Of a stretch of DNA of 64,000 bases, positions 29,698 to 37,076 are shown one piece after another. The translations under genes were made by a program, and so were the position numbers. This DNA comes from Hyphomicrobiales bacterium. GTDB taxonomy: Bacteria > Pseudomonadota > Alphaproteobacteria > Rhizobiales > Xanthobacteraceae. The notes under the pieces were generated by a model. That model worked only from the letters and a program-made list of their open reading frames with translations, made no database searches and was not told where the DNA came from. Location of the stretch: positions 186,001-250,000 of the forward strand of contig JAFKKN010000009.1 of assembly GCA_017305535.1 (NCBI GenBank), in the 5' to 3' direction. Within the stretch, counting starts at the first letter, position 1; each line of letters starts with the position of its first letter.

Positions 29698-30456
29698 ATG
29701 CTGCTCGCGCGCGACATCGCCCGGACGCTCGATCCCGCTCTGCTGGCTCGGGATGCCGAGATCGAGTTGGACGAATGGCAGGCCGATTTTGTCCGGTCTA
29801 ACTCTCCGCAAACTGCCATGTTGATCCCGCGTCAGCACGGCAAAACGGAAGCTGCGGTTATCAAGTCGCTGGCGATTGCCACTTCGGAGCCCGAAAGCCT
29901 CATCCTGATCGCGTCGCCAGCGCAGACCATTTCGAATGAATTCGTACTCCGTGCTCGCACCACATATCGACGCATTAAGGATGCCGCGCCGCTCATAGGT
30001 GACGCTACACGTCGGATCGAGTTCGAGAATGGCAGTCGCATCCTAGCGCTACCGGGCGATAACGACGGTGACACTATTCGAGGCTTGGCGAATGTACGTC
30101 TTGCGATTGTCGACGAAGCATCGCGATGCTCGGAAGCGTTGATCGCAGCAATACGCCCGATGCTCGCTACAAACAGGCGTGGTCAACTCGTCTATCTCTC
30201 GACGCCCAAAGGCAAGAGAGGCACTTTCTACGAGACGTGGATATCAAACAATCCGGATTGGAATCGCATCAAGGTAAAACTCGGATCATGCCCACGCATC
30301 ACGCCGGAATTCTTGGCGCGCGAACGGAAAGATATGGGCGAGACAAAATTCCGCGAAGAGTACCTGTGCGAATTCCTCGATAACAATGAAGCGGCATTCC
30401 CAGCCGACATCATCGACGCCATGTTTACTGACGAGGTTTTGCCGCTATGGGGATGA
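29698..30456 (+). CDS. Large terminase, ATPase part
   Basis: A 252-residue protein with the motor ATPase of phage large terminases: adenine-binding ELDEWQADFVR, Walker A MLIPRQHGKTEA near residue 44-51, Walker B LAIVDEASRC near 133, and the coupling motif VYLSTPKGKRGTFYE. It ends FTDEVLPLWG, where a normal large terminase would continue into the nuclease domain; here that domain is a separate gene in another frame (30447-31136) overlapping by 10 bases. The ATPase drives DNA into the capsid. It follows the putative small terminase directly. Confidence 0.88.
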   Translation: MLLARDIARTLDPALLARDAEIELDEWQADFVRSNSPQTAMLIPRQHGKTEAAVIKSLAIATSEPESLILIASPAQTISNEFVLRARTTYRRIKDAAPLIGDATRRIEFENGSRILALPGDNDGDTIRGLANVRLAIVDEASRCSEALIAAIRPMLATNRRGQLVYLSTPKGKRGTFYETWISNNPDWNRIKVKLGSCPRITPEFLARERKDMGETKFREEYLCEFLDNNEAAFPADIIDAMFTDEVLPLWG

Positions 30457-31136
30457 TCAACATCGCGCCGGGCTGGCGCCAGGTGCCGGCGCGCGCCATC
30501 GATAGGTGGATCGTTGGCGTTGACCTTGGGCAATCGACCGATCCGACCGCGATCAGCGTTTTGCATCATCGCGTCACACCACTGGATGAGTGGAAGCCGA
30601 ACGACGCGGCGCGCGTATGGAAGCAAGCCTATACCGAACGCTTTGACGTGCGCCACCTCGAACGTCTGCCGCTCAACACGCCGTATCCGGCGCAGGTGCA
30701 GCACGTCGCCACGCTGTTGCAGCGCCCGCCGCTGAATACGCTCAATCCGACGTTCGTGATCGACGAGACGGGCGTGGGGCGCCCGGTCGGCGACATGTTC
30801 GATGGTGCGGGATTGCGGCCGAATCGGATTACCATCACCGCGGGATTGGAAGCGACGCAACATGGCGCGCGAACCTGGCATGTCCCAAAAGGGCTGTTGA
30901 TCGCGAACCTGGAAGCGCGATCGCACGCGGGCGAATTGCGTATCGCGTCAAACATCACCGACGCCGGCGCGCTCAAAGAGGAAATGAAGGATTTCCATCG
31001 GAGTGTATCCGCGGCGGGCAGGGCGACCTACGGTGCGCGCACCGGAAAGCACGACGACCTGGTGTTGTCGGTCGCGATCGCGCTATGGATGGCTACGTCA
31101 GGGCCGTCGACGAGCGTTTCGGAATTGCGGGTGTAG
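30447..31136 (+). CDS. Large terminase, nuclease part
   Basis: A 229-residue protein with the RNase H-like nuclease of large terminases: first Asp in WIVGVDLGQSTDPTAISVL, second acidic cluster in FVIDETGVGRPV, and the third in GKHDDLVLSVAIALW. It begins MGMINIAPGWRQ within the last codons of the ATPase gene, in a different frame. Together the two make one complete terminase of about 480 residues. The split may be natural, with translational re-initiation at the overlapping ATG, or a frameshift mutation. The nuclease cuts concatemeric DNA at packaging. Confidence 0.88.
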   Translation: MGMINIAPGWRQVPARAIDRWIVGVDLGQSTDPTAISVLHHRVTPLDEWKPNDAARVWKQAYTERFDVRHLERLPLNTPYPAQVQHVATLLQRPPLNTLNPTFVIDETGVGRPVGDMFDGAGLRPNRITITAGLEATQHGARTWHVPKGLLIANLEARSHAGELRIASNITDAGALKEEMKDFHRSVSAAGRATYGARTGKHDDLVLSVAIALWMATSGPSTSVSELRV

Positions 31137-31226
31137 GGCGGTAAATAATCCGCGCAGCCTTGGCAAGGGCTACCCGAATCAGCCAAATAAGTCAGTTGAC
31201 TTTCTTTATGCTGATTTGGAGGGGCC

Positions 31227-31838
31227 ATGCCGACCGCGTCGTTGAATGCGTTTCTCAAAATAGTTTCTAAGAACTCTCCGCAAAAAGCATCCGAATATGG
31301 GCGCTATTTGACGCCGGGTGGATACGATTTCTATTGGAGTCTGAAGGATGCTTCGCGTGCGTTAACAGTTGGCGGCGAGGCGTTCGAAGAGTGCTGTAAG
31401 ACGATTCTCAAAATTAAACGGCCGCCAGAGCGAAAGCACAATCTGAGCGGTCTCAAGTCACTGGAAAAGTGGGCGACAAAAATCGAGGCATCGGGCTTTT
31501 TTGCAAGCCCAGTCGCGCAGCACAGTAGCCCAGCCGGATATTTGACGATCAAGATAGAACCGACGTTCGGATATCTATCTGGTGGCAAGCGCAGACTTGT
31601 TCATCTCTGGGCGTCGCAGACTTTATCACTTCCAAGGAATGTTGCGGGGTGTGGCCTTTATCTAATGAAGGAGCACATTTGCACAGGCGAATTTGAGGAC
31701 TGTGTTCCGGCGATATTGGACTTGCGTAAGCGCGAATTATTTGTGGCCGATAAACTTCCGCCGATGACGGCTGCCATGCTGGCAAGCGAACTTGCATGGG
31801 CTGATAGCTTCTTCGCGACGGTCGCGAAGGCGGCATGA
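31227..31838 (+). CDS. Unknown cargo protein
   Basis: A 203-residue protein starting MPTASLNAFLKIVSKNSPQK, with GGAGGGG ahead of the ATG. It contains TPGGYDFYWSLKDASRALTV, PERKHNLSGLKSLEKWATKI and LLFVADKLPPMTAAML-like sequence towards the C-terminus. No family is recognised. Its base composition is lower in GC than the terminase genes, as is the following region, indicating separate origin. It sits between the packaging genes and attR, the place where satellites and prophages often carry host-benefit or defence genes. Confidence 0.6.
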   Translation: MPTASLNAFLKIVSKNSPQKASEYGRYLTPGGYDFYWSLKDASRALTVGGEAFEECCKTILKIKRPPERKHNLSGLKSLEKWATKIEASGFFASPVAQHSSPAGYLTIKIEPTFGYLSGGKRRLVHLWASQTLSLPRNVAGCGLYLMKEHICTGEFEDCVPAILDLRKRELFVADKLPPMTAAMLASELAWADSFFATVAKAA

Positions 31839-31905
31839 GCATTTCGGACTTGAGAGCGTAAGCGGCGAGCGGCCAATGATGTTTAACTTGAGAACGGAGA
31901 TTGGC

Positions 31906-32643
31906 TCACCGAGGCAAAACGGTACTATGCGTGGAGACTTGATGCAGTCGTTGCCAGAAGTAGCTTTTGAATTTCACGTGGTCGGCATATTCAGCGGGGC
32001 GCAGTTCGTGAGCCCAAAGGCGACCTAGAATCGCAGCAATCCAGTCAGCGGCTTGAATGTTCTGATTGATATAACTCTCGACCTCGAAGGGAGGGCTCAA
32101 TAGATGTCGCGCAGGTTGCTGGCCAAACATGGTTTTGGAAGCTGTAACCAGCAACTGCTTTCGCGCTGAATGTTCATCGACAACCATCACGTAATTTGTA
32201 TGCTGTGCGCTGCTGAAATTTTCTAGTTGTCGTATGGTATGACTTAATACCGTGGTATAGAGACCGATCGAATTGACGTCGGTTGTTCCGCTAATCTTTT
32301 CCCTGACGTAATAAAAAATCTTGCCGCCGCAGTTGCGAATTTCGTTGATCAGACGAAAGCCGGTCGCGCGATAATGTTTGTATTTGGCAACGTGCTTGGT
32401 CGTGAATATTTCCGTACCCTTCTTCTCCCAAAGCGCGCCAATCGTTTTCGCTTTTGCGATCTCCATCGCGAAGAGATGCTCCTTCAGTTGAAGAAACTTC
32501 GTCGCAAATGGACGGATCGCGGTCTCTGGAAGGATAATGCCTCCCAATCCAAAGACAGGGCTTTCATTGTATCGGATGTTCTTCCGACCCATATAAGGGC
32601 CAATGTGACCGAACTCATCCAGATAAACAAAATTGGTGCTCAC
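31906..32643 (-). CDS. DUF3800-family protein
   Basis: A 245-residue protein from a GTG start: (M)STNFVYLDEFGHIGPYMGRK. It has the DUF3800 pattern: YLDEFG at the N-terminus, FGLGGIILPE, a conserved basic middle, VMVVDEHSARKQ and the C-terminal INQNIQAADWIAAILGRLW. The spaced Asp/Glu residues resemble an RNase H-like active site, but enzymatic activity is unproven. It is the only larger gene on the reverse strand of the element and has low GC (a 60-base line at 32221 has 25 G/C), suggesting separate acquisition. DUF3800 genes are often cargo of mobile elements. Confidence 0.85.
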   Translation of the reverse strand: MSTNFVYLDEFGHIGPYMGRKNIRYNESPVFGLGGIILPETAIRPFATKFLQLKEHLFAMEIAKAKTIGALWEKKGTEIFTTKHVAKYKHYRATGFRLINEIRNCGGKIFYYVREKISGTTDVNSIGLYTTVLSHTIRQLENFSSAQHTNYVMVVDEHSARKQLLVTASKTMFGQQPARHLLSPPFEVESYINQNIQAADWIAAILGRLWAHELRPAEYADHVKFKSYFWQRLHQVSTHSTVLPR

Positions 32644-32664
32644 GCATCCCCCAGATACGCGGAA

Positions 32665-32689
32665 GCCCGCGCTATACGATAGCACGGGC
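32665..32689 (-). promoter_or_regulatory. Hairpin in the DUF3800 upstream region
   Basis: On the + strand GCCCGCGCTAT (32665-32675) and ATAGCACGGGC (32679-32689) pair with one G-T wobble around a 3-base loop, 22 bp upstream of the GTG start. There is no T-run on either side, so it is more likely an operator or 5' leader structure than a terminator. Confidence 0.5.
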
Positions 32690-32872
32690 CCCTGAATGAG
32701 CGCGGCATCATCCCTTTATCGGGACGACCTCGCTTCTCAATACCTAATCTAGGGTTCCCGGCGCTAGATTTCAAGTGAAGTTTTTAAATCGGAGAAGTTT
32801 CGTAGCGGTCGAGTTTACAGAGTTCCACCCTTTATGCGGGATGTCGCGAGGCAAAGACGATTCCACTCTGAA

Positions 32873-32892
32873 GTGGCCCTCTAAGTGGCCCC
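32873..32892. promoter_or_regulatory. GTGGCCC motif pair near attR
   Basis: GTGGCCCT (32873-32880) and GTGGCCCC (32885-32892) lie 12 bases apart, about 60 bp inside attR. The same motif is found beside attL (17419-17465), so the pair could be the right-hand integrase arm sites. The rest of 32644-32951 holds the hairpin at 32665 and a terminator but no gene. Confidence 0.5.
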
Positions 32893-32895
32893 GGC

Positions 32896-32923
32896 AATAA
32901 AAAGCCCCCGCAACGGGAGGCTT
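32896..32923 (-). terminator. Terminator downstream of tRNA-Lys, inside the element
   Basis: Read on the minus strand, AAGCCTCCCG and CGGGGGCTT form a stem with one bulge around TTG, followed by TTTTATTG. It lies 29 bp after the tRNA 3' end, within the mobile element, so the element supplies the terminator for the host tRNA. Confidence 0.75.
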
Positions 32924-32950
32924 GAAAACGAAAATTCTCTACTATTATCA

Positions 32951-32997
32951 ATGGTGAGCGCGGAGGGACTCGAACCCTCGACCCCATGATTAAAAGT
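32951..32997. repeat. Right attachment site (attR) within tRNA-Lys
   Basis: 47 bp identical to 17257-17303. It covers the 3' half of the intact tRNA-Lys from the anticodon loop to the encoded CCA, so the gene is restored after integration. Identity stops one base before the anticodon stem of the 5' half. Confidence 0.92.
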
Positions 32998-33027
32998 CAC
33001 GTGCTCTACCGTCTGAGCTACGCGCTC
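32952..33027 (-). tRNA. tRNA-Lys (anticodon TTT)
   Basis: A 76-nt tRNA including encoded CCA. The 7-bp acceptor stem is GAGCGCG/CGCGCTC with discriminator A; D stem GCTC/GAGC; anticodon stem CGTGA/TCATG with loop CTTTTAA (anticodon TTT, lysine); T arm GAGGG-TTCGAGT-CCCTC. Its 3' half lies within attR, so the present 3' end was supplied by the mobile element. It is transcribed leftward toward the terminator at 32896-32923. Confidence 0.96.
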
Positions 33028-33248
33028 ACGCGTGGGCTGTGTAGGGGAAGGGACCCACGCGGGTCAATAGCCGCACGGCGAATGCACCGACTTCATTGGG
33101 AAAATCGAATTTCGATGCAAGCGCTTGATGTTGGATGACGATCCTTATGCGCAATATCGGCCGTTCCATGCAGAAGCTGCCGGCTCAAGCCTCATGTTTT
33201 GACGCGTTTTCTTTACGCAAACCGGTATCCACTCCGCTCGAAAACGCT

Positions 33249-35945
33249 TTAATGCAGCGTCGGGGTGTCGGACGGCACCTGTTGCGAAGGGCCGATCATC
33301 GGCATCGGCGCGGGGCGCAGGCCGATGAGTTCGGCCGAACGGGTCCAGGTGTAGCGCCAGAAGGCGAACGAATTGATCCGCGACAGTTCGAGCGTTGCCA
33401 GCGCCACCGCCGACAGGAACGGCAAGCTCTGCAACACCAGCACGCCAGCAAAGATGTAGATCTCGGTGATCTGCCGGAAGCTGTTGGAGGCCACCAGAAC
33501 CACCGCGCCGATTAGCAGCAGCGCGCCGATCACCGCCTCCCAGAATGCCTGGAATTCGATCGACATCCGCGACAGGCCGCCCTTAGAGGTGCGGGCAAAG
33601 GGCAGGTGCTCGGTGATCAGACCATTCGCGACGGCGCGCGATACGGTCCATTGCACCGACATCGCCGCGATCATGGCCCCCAGCATCTGGCCGCGCTTGA
33701 GTGTGACGCGCAGTTTGTAGAGCGAGAGGAAGTGCGCCATCGAGACGACGAAGGCGGCGATGATCGGCAGCGTCAGAATCTTGTCGGGAATGGCGATGTC
33801 GGCGAAGGCGACGATCGGCACCCACACCAGATTGAGCAGGGCGACCAGCACGCCGAGGCTTTCGGCGCCGAGCCAGTTCAGCCAGCCGAGTGCAAATTCG
33901 CGCTTCTGGTCCGGCGACAGCCGGCTTGCACCGGGCAGGAAGCGCCGCCAGTGCTTCTTGACGATCTGGAAGCCGCCATAAGCCCAACGATGGCGCTGCT
34001 TCTTGAACGCCTCGTAGGTGTCGGGCAGCAGGCCGTGGCCGTAGCGCTTGTTGGTGTAGTGCGTCAGCCAGCCCTGTTCGATGATGGCGAGGCCGAGATC
34101 GGTGTCTTCGCAGATGGTGTCGCCGGCCCAGCCTCCGGCCTTGTCCATCGCCTCGCGGCGGATCAGGCACATGGTGCCGTGGACGATGATGGAGTTGGTT
34201 TCGTTGCGCTGGACCATGCCGATGTCGAAGAAGCCGGCATATTCGCCATTCATGGCGTAGTGCATCAGGGAAAGGTCTTCGTCGCGGTGGTCCTGCGGTG
34301 CCTGCACCAGGCCGACGCGAGGATCGTCGAATGCCGGGACGAGGTCCTTGAGCCAGTCGGGCTGAACCACGTAGTCGGCGTCGATGATGCCGATGATTTC
34401 GGCATCGGCGGCGGTGCGGTCCATGGCGATGCGCAGCGCGCCGGCCTTGAAACCCTTCACCTTCTCGGCGTTGATGAACTTGAAGCGTTCGCCGAGCATC
34501 CGGCAATGATCCTGGATCGGCTGCCAGAACGCCGGGTCCGGCGTGTTGTTGATGATGACGACGCACTCGAAGTTAGGGTAGTCGAGCCGCGCCACGGCAT
34601 CGAGCGTCTGCTTCAGCATTTCCGGCGGTTCGAAATAGGCCGGCACGTGGATCGACACCATCGGGTGCCTGCGATCGGGGGCCGAAGCGGCGGCCGCCGT
34701 CTTCTCCGGCGAGAGCAGACGGACCGGGCGATGGCCGAACGCGATGGTCGCGATTTCCTCGATGCGGGCCATCGCGATCAGAATCAGCGGTACCAGCAGG
34801 ATCAGGCCCAGCGTCATGGCAAAGGCCGAGCCCCAGACGAAATAGTGGCCATTCCAGTAGGCGAACACGGTGGCGACCCAGGCGCCAACGCCGTTAGCGG
34901 CGACCGAGAGCATCCCGGCCTGTAACACCGTCGGTCTGTACAGGCGGAAGATCGGCAGCGACAGCAACACGCCGATCAGAAGCGCGATGCCCGCGAGCTT
35001 CCAGTAAGCCTGATCGACCACCGGACCGGTCCAGTTGAACTTGGGCTCGCGGCTGGCGTTCAAGATGCCCCAATAAGGACCGACGCCACCTTCGAAATAC
35101 TTCCACGGCTGGTCGATCGCTTCGACGATGTTGTATTCCATCCCGATCGACTCGGCGCGCGTGACGAAATTGCGCAGCACCACCGCCTGCTCGAAGGGGC
35201 CGGGCACGGCGTTTTTGAGATTGTAGCCCGCCGACGGCCAGCCGAATTCGGCGATGACGATACGCTTGCCCGGAAATGCCTCGCGGAGCTTCTGATAGAT
35301 GATCAGGGCCTGCTCGACGGCCTGCTTGTCGGAGAAGCCTTCCCAATAAGGCAGGATATGCGCGGCAATGAAGTCGACGGAGGAAGCCAGCTCCGGATGC
35401 TCAAGCCATATATTCCAGATTTCGCCAGTTGTTACAGGGACATTGACCTGGCTTTTGACGCGCTGGATAAGCTTGATGAGATCGCCGACCTTCTGGTCGG
35501 CGCGATAAATGGTTTCGTTGCCGACAACGATGCCGTTGACGTTGCTGTTGTGCTTGGCGAGTTCGACCGCGGCCTGGATTTCCCGCTCGTTGCGGTCGAC
35601 GTGTTTGTCGATCCAGGCGCCTACCGTCACCTTGATGCCGGCCTCGTTAGCGATCGGCGGCACAAGTTCGACGCCGCCCGTCGACGAATAAAGACGCACG
35701 GCGCGCGTCAGCGGCGCCAACACTTTCATGTCGGCGCGAATCTTCTCGGTGGTCGGGATATTGTCGACGTCCGGATGTCCGGAGCCGTCGAACGGAGCGT
35801 AGGATACGCTCGGCAAAACGCCGGTGAAATCGGGAGCTGGCTGCTTCTCCCGGAAAATGCCCCAGATGGCGGCATGGGCGGCGGTGACAAGCAGCAGAAC
35901 GGCGACGACAGCGCGCATCGCGACTAAACCATTTCGGGGCGGCAT
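33249..35945 (-). CDS. ndvB: Membrane GT2 glucan synthase with N-terminal GH17 domain (NdvB-like)
   Basis: An 898-residue membrane protein. After an N-terminal membrane segment comes a GH17 domain (VSYAPFDGSGHP, acid/base Glu in GIVVGNETIYR, nucleophile Glu in IVIAEFGWPSAGY). Two membrane segments follow, then a family-2 glycosyltransferase with DADYV (DxD), EDTDLG and the QRHRWAYGG (QxxRW) motif, and finally several membrane segments. Size and layout match the Bradyrhizobium NdvB that makes periplasmic cyclic beta-(1,3),(1,6)-glucans from UDP-glucose. The GH17 domain probably acts as a transglucosylase. The start could also be the ATG nine codons inside. It shares the locus with 37077-38687. 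Confidence 0.85.
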   Translation of the reverse strand: MPPRNGLVAMRAVVAVLLLVTAAHAAIWGIFREKQPAPDFTGVLPSVSYAPFDGSGHPDVDNIPTTEKIRADMKVLAPLTRAVRLYSSTGGVELVPPIANEAGIKVTVGAWIDKHVDRNEREIQAAVELAKHNSNVNGIVVGNETIYRADQKVGDLIKLIQRVKSQVNVPVTTGEIWNIWLEHPELASSVDFIAAHILPYWEGFSDKQAVEQALIIYQKLREAFPGKRIVIAEFGWPSAGYNLKNAVPGPFEQAVVLRNFVTRAESIGMEYNIVEAIDQPWKYFEGGVGPYWGILNASREPKFNWTGPVVDQAYWKLAGIALLIGVLLSLPIFRLYRPTVLQAGMLSVAANGVGAWVATVFAYWNGHYFVWGSAFAMTLGLILLVPLILIAMARIEEIATIAFGHRPVRLLSPEKTAAAASAPDRRHPMVSIHVPAYFEPPEMLKQTLDAVARLDYPNFECVVIINNTPDPAFWQPIQDHCRMLGERFKFINAEKVKGFKAGALRIAMDRTAADAEIIGIIDADYVVQPDWLKDLVPAFDDPRVGLVQAPQDHRDEDLSLMHYAMNGEYAGFFDIGMVQRNETNSIIVHGTMCLIRREAMDKAGGWAGDTICEDTDLGLAIIEQGWLTHYTNKRYGHGLLPDTYEAFKKQRHRWAYGGFQIVKKHWRRFLPGASRLSPDQKREFALGWLNWLGAESLGVLVALLNLVWVPIVAFADIAIPDKILTLPIIAAFVVSMAHFLSLYKLRVTLKRGQMLGAMIAAMSVQWTVSRAVANGLITEHLPFARTSKGGLSRMSIEFQAFWEAVIGALLLIGAVVLVASNSFRQITEIYIFAGVLVLQSLPFLSAVALATLELSRINSFAFWRYTWTRSAELIGLRPAPMPMIGPSQQVPSDTPTLH

Positions 35946-36106
35946 GACCGGTGAGCGGATCGTTCCCCTCGATCCGTCAGAAGCTGCGGCAAGGCGAGCA
36001 TATCAATGCCACAACAATTATCCACTCGTATGACGCGAGGGCATTTCTCGGACGACAATGAGAGCAAACCGCCTGCGGTTCGCTTCGTTCCTGCGCGCCG
36101 CGTCAA

Positions 36107-36697
36107 TTATTTTGCCGGCGCGGGCGTTGGCGGGGCGGCAGGTGCAGCCGCGGGAGGCGATGCGGCGGGCGCGCCCGATGCCGGAGCGGGCGACGGTGCT
36201 CCGGCGTTCGCGGTTTGTGGCTGGGCGTTCGGATTGATCCAGCACGCATGAACCCGGCTGTTCAGGCTGTCGGGCACTTTCGGATCGATAGCGCCGAAAC
36301 GGACCAGGCAACGGAACGTCGCCTGCACATGACCGCCCGGGCAGCCAAAGCGATCGTAGAGATCGAGATGACGGAAAGCCGTGTCGAGATCGTCGCGCCA
36401 CATCAGGACGACGACGCGCCGCCCAAGCCAGACGCACTCGGGATTGCCGGCTGGCCCGTTGATGGCCTTCGAAGCCTCGGCGAATTCATCCGCCTTGCGC
36501 TGGCTGTCCTTGGCGGCTGCTTCCGCCGCCGTCGCCGGATTGGCGTTGTTGGACTGCGCGGGCTTCGGGGTTTGATCCTGAGCACGGAGATCGCCGCTCT
36601 GGGCGATGGCACCGCCGACGCCAAGCATCAGTGCCAGTCCCGGCACGGCCAATGTCCGCATCAACGCAGCCCGCAGTTCAACTCGTATCTGACGCAT
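36107..36697 (-). CDS. Exported protein of the beta-glucan locus
   Basis: A 196-residue protein starting MRQIRVELRAALMRTLAVPG with a signal peptide ending in GGAIAQSGDL. A low-complexity linker follows, then a folded domain with four Cys (NPECVWLGRRVVVLMWRDDL, RFGCPGGHVQATFRCLVRFG, VHACWINPN) and a long Pro/Ala tail (APSPAPASGAPAASPPAAAP). GGGGAC precedes the ATG. It sits between the NdvB-like and NdvC-like genes on the same strand as the former. Placement suggests a role in periplasmic glucan synthesis or export, but no enzyme motif is visible. Confidence 0.65.
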   Translation of the reverse strand: MRQIRVELRAALMRTLAVPGLALMLGVGGAIAQSGDLRAQDQTPKPAQSNNANPATAAEAAAKDSQRKADEFAEASKAINGPAGNPECVWLGRRVVVLMWRDDLDTAFRHLDLYDRFGCPGGHVQATFRCLVRFGAIDPKVPDSLNSRVHACWINPNAQPQTANAGAPSPAPASGAPAASPPAAAPAAPPTPAPAK

Positions 36698-37076
36698 GCC
36701 GTCCCCGGTTTTGATATCCTGATGCCCGCCCGTGGCAAAATCACTGCTGAGATGCCGCGTAAATGGGTCCCCAATGCGGCGAAGCGCAGTTCCGGATTCC
36801 ATGAAACACAAAATGCTTTTTGTCTAGTAAAGGCGGTAGCCGCTGACCGAATTCCGATCGAGCGATCGTGTCCAGACGATGGCTGAGACAAGAAGTATGG
36901 GATTGAGGCGGCGCGGCACTTGGCAGAGCGGCGGTGATTGGCTAATCGACGATTCCGGCACTTTCCGCTGGCGGCTCAATTCCGTGAGAACCTGAGCTGC
37001 TCTTCGATTTGAGTATTTTCCCCGGCGGGCAATCCCCACCGGTGGGACGTCTTTCAGGAGGATCGGGCCAATTTCA
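36698..37076. other. Divergent intergenic region of the glucan locus
   Basis: 379 bp between the exported protein gene (leftward) and the NdvC-like gene (rightward). Reading frames here are not protein-like. The only feature recognised is AGGAGG at 37056-37061 belonging to the NdvC-like gene. It must contain the promoters for both directions, but no clear -35/-10 pair or operator was found. Confidence 0.5.

Larger units (their letters stand above)
17257..32997 (+). mobile_element. Integrated phage-satellite-like element in tRNA-Lys
   Basis: A 47-bp perfect direct repeat bounds about 15.7 kb that carries an integrase just inside the left end and an intact tRNA-Lys at the right end. Contents in order: integrase, a 171-residue protein, AlpA-like regulator, portal-like protein, two unknown proteins, tape-measure-like protein, two more unknown proteins, a small reverse-strand gene, an unknown protein, VapE-type primase/helicase, GCCGTGA repeat array, SH3-like small protein, putative small terminase, split large terminase, unknown protein, DUF3800 protein. 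No capsid, protease, connector, tail-fibre, holin or lysin gene is recognised. Two readings are possible: a phage satellite with its own packaging genes that borrows a helper's particles, or a prophage reduced by deletion. Integration and gene content are seen; the lifestyle is inferred. Confidence 0.85.

Noticed and set aside
17257-32997. SOS control of the mobile element by a LexA box
   Set aside because: I read the intergenic parts of the element for GTTC-N7-GTTC on both strands and found no exact match; single GTTC or GAAC halves occur but lack the partner.
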